NCBI GenBank assembly: GCA_049414625.1
Contig: JBMSAU010000113.1
Location: 1 to 41,491, forward strand
DNA length: 41,491 nt
Direction: 5' to 3'
Source: WYEG01 sp049414625
Lineage (GTDB): Bacteria; Desulfobacterota; Thermodesulfobacteria; Thermodesulfobacteriales; Thermodesulfobacteriaceae
This document shows positions 40,911 through 41,491 of this stretch, in pieces. Below the pieces are notes generated by a model, which saw only the letters and a list, made by a program, of their open reading frames with translations, ran no database searches and was not told the origin of the DNA. A program made the translations under genes and the position numbers. How positions within the stretch are numbered: position 1 is the first letter of the stretch; each line of letters begins with the position of its first letter.

Positions 40911-41186
40911 AAAACCTACATCCCACTCACAGACATACCAAAGATATTAGACCCCTCCACCGACACCATAGGATCCGACTTAGCCATAGCCGAAACCTTC
41001 GGCGTACAGCCACCAGACCAAGCCTTCCAGGAATGCGGACTAGAAAAGCCGCCAGCCACGGCATTTCATCATAAGATAAGGATACTGGGCAACAAAGTTG
41101 ATGTCTTATTCAACAGGACGTTAGAAGAGATAGAATACGCCAAAGGCGAGCAGGCACAAGAAGTACTCAAAAAACTACTTCACTAA
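40887..41186 (+). pseudogene. 5'-truncated reading frame of unknown protein
   Basis: A frame shifted by one base from the TnpB fragment encodes about 90 protein-like residues, including PLTDIPKILDPSTDTIGSD, LAIAETFGVQPPDQAFQECG and NKVDVLFNRTLEEIEYAKG, ending LLH at TAA 41184-41186. It has no ATG, GTG or TTG start and opens within the A-rich end of the TnpB fragment. It looks like the C-terminal part of a gene cut by the element or by an assembly join. I cannot name the family. Confidence 0.45.
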
Positions 41187-41491
41187 CGACGCCAAGAAAG
41201 AAACCTCTCCTTACCGCCACCAAACTTCCCAAAAGCATACCTCATCATCTCCTCCCTATCGTAATGCGCCTCTAAAACCTTCACCATCGTCTCGGCTATC
41301 TTCCCCGGCATCGGCGGCGTCACGGCGCCGTATCTATCCACAATCTCGGGGATACCGCCGAGCCCCGACCCCACCACGGGAACCCCAAGGCTGATCGACT
41401 CGACAGCCACCGTAGGCAGAGGCTCAGGCCACACGCTGGGCAAAACCGTCGCACCTGCGCCGGCCATAAGCCGGAAGTACTCCCCTTCGGG
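41183..41491 (-). CDS. C-terminal part of a GT4-type glycosyltransferase (runs off window)
   Basis: About 102 residues are visible, entering from the right edge. LPSVWPEPLPTVAVESISLGVP has the E-x7-E motif of group 1 (GT4) transferases, which binds the nucleotide sugar, followed by SGLGGIPEIVD. The DNA is visibly GC-richer than the rest of the window, with G/C-ending codons, pointing to a different origin. Its stop overlaps the convergent orphan frame. Confidence 0.8.
   Translation of the reverse strand, partial: PEGEYFRLMAGAGATVLPSVWPEPLPTVAVESISLGVPVVGSGLGGIPEIVDRYGAVTPPMPGKIAETMVKVLEAHYDREEMMRYAFGKFGGGKERFLSWRR

Noticed and set aside
41074..41186. TnpB continuing through a simple frameshift into the second frame
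   Set aside because: The downstream residues do not resemble TnpB (no RuvC or zinc-ribbon motifs) and base composition changes.
1..41491. CRISPR array
   Set aside because: No regularly spaced direct repeats were seen on reading, and there are no cas genes.

Overview
The window reads as a compact bacterial chromosome segment, most likely from a thermophilic, anaerobic, flagellated diderm of the Thermodesulfobacteria type. This placement is inference. It rests on a sulfide-type (His) Thi4, an archaeal-style glutamate synthase split into three ORFs, ClpB/Hsp20, an MsbA-like exporter, a heptosyltransferase-type GT9 enzyme, FlgH/FlgI (outer-membrane and peptidoglycan rings), and very tight gene packing.

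Layout. (1) 1-1364: a gene tail, thi4 overlapped by a small Cys-rich TRASH-type protein, and a half receiver domain on the minus strand that looks like a fossil. (2) 1540-11154: a flagellar operon in the order flgF-flgG-flgA-flgH-flgI-flgJ-flgN-flgK-flgL, encoding the distal rod, the P and L rings and the hook-filament junction. FlgK is 1281 aa, more than twice the usual length, with about seven divergent repeated modules in its middle. (3) 11155-12330: an AT-rich insert holding a possible structured RNA and an AbiEii-type nucleotidyltransferase module. (4) 12327-20952, minus strand: eight closely packed genes running clpB-fmt-cytochrome c-M48 protease-prmA-coaX-ldcA-cbiX/cbiC fusion. clpB diverges from hsp20 through two mirror-image promoters. 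(5) 21529-24639: thiL and ndk (minus), then a nucleoside-phosphorylase-like gene and a J-domain gene (plus). (6) 24728-28347: a SapC-family gene broken by one extra A, a GT9/zinc-ribbon/methyltransferase fusion, and a second nucleotidyltransferase pair. (7) 28601-33817: moxR-DUF58-transglutaminase, then a CDP-alcohol phosphatidyltransferase apparently starting at CTG, and rpe. (8) 34461-37881: split glutamate synthase (FMN/Fe-S, amidotransferase and GXGXG ORFs). (9) 38071-40710: htpX and an MsbA-like ABC exporter. (10) 40711-41491: a TnpB N-terminal fragment, an unrecognised reading-frame tail and a GC-richer glycosyltransferase fragment. This is a recombination junction, or an assembly join.

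Themes. Membrane and envelope quality control recurs (M48, HtpX, MsbA-like, LdcA, SapC, GT9). Thiamine synthesis appears at both ends of the pathway (thi4, thiL). Nearly every convergent gene pair overlaps at its 3' ends and strong intrinsic terminators are scarce. Several promoters use a 16-base spacer, and two genes appear to be transcribed as leaderless mRNAs. No tRNA, rRNA or CRISPR array was seen. Coding calls rest on recognisable motifs. RNA and promoter calls were made by eye and are weaker.
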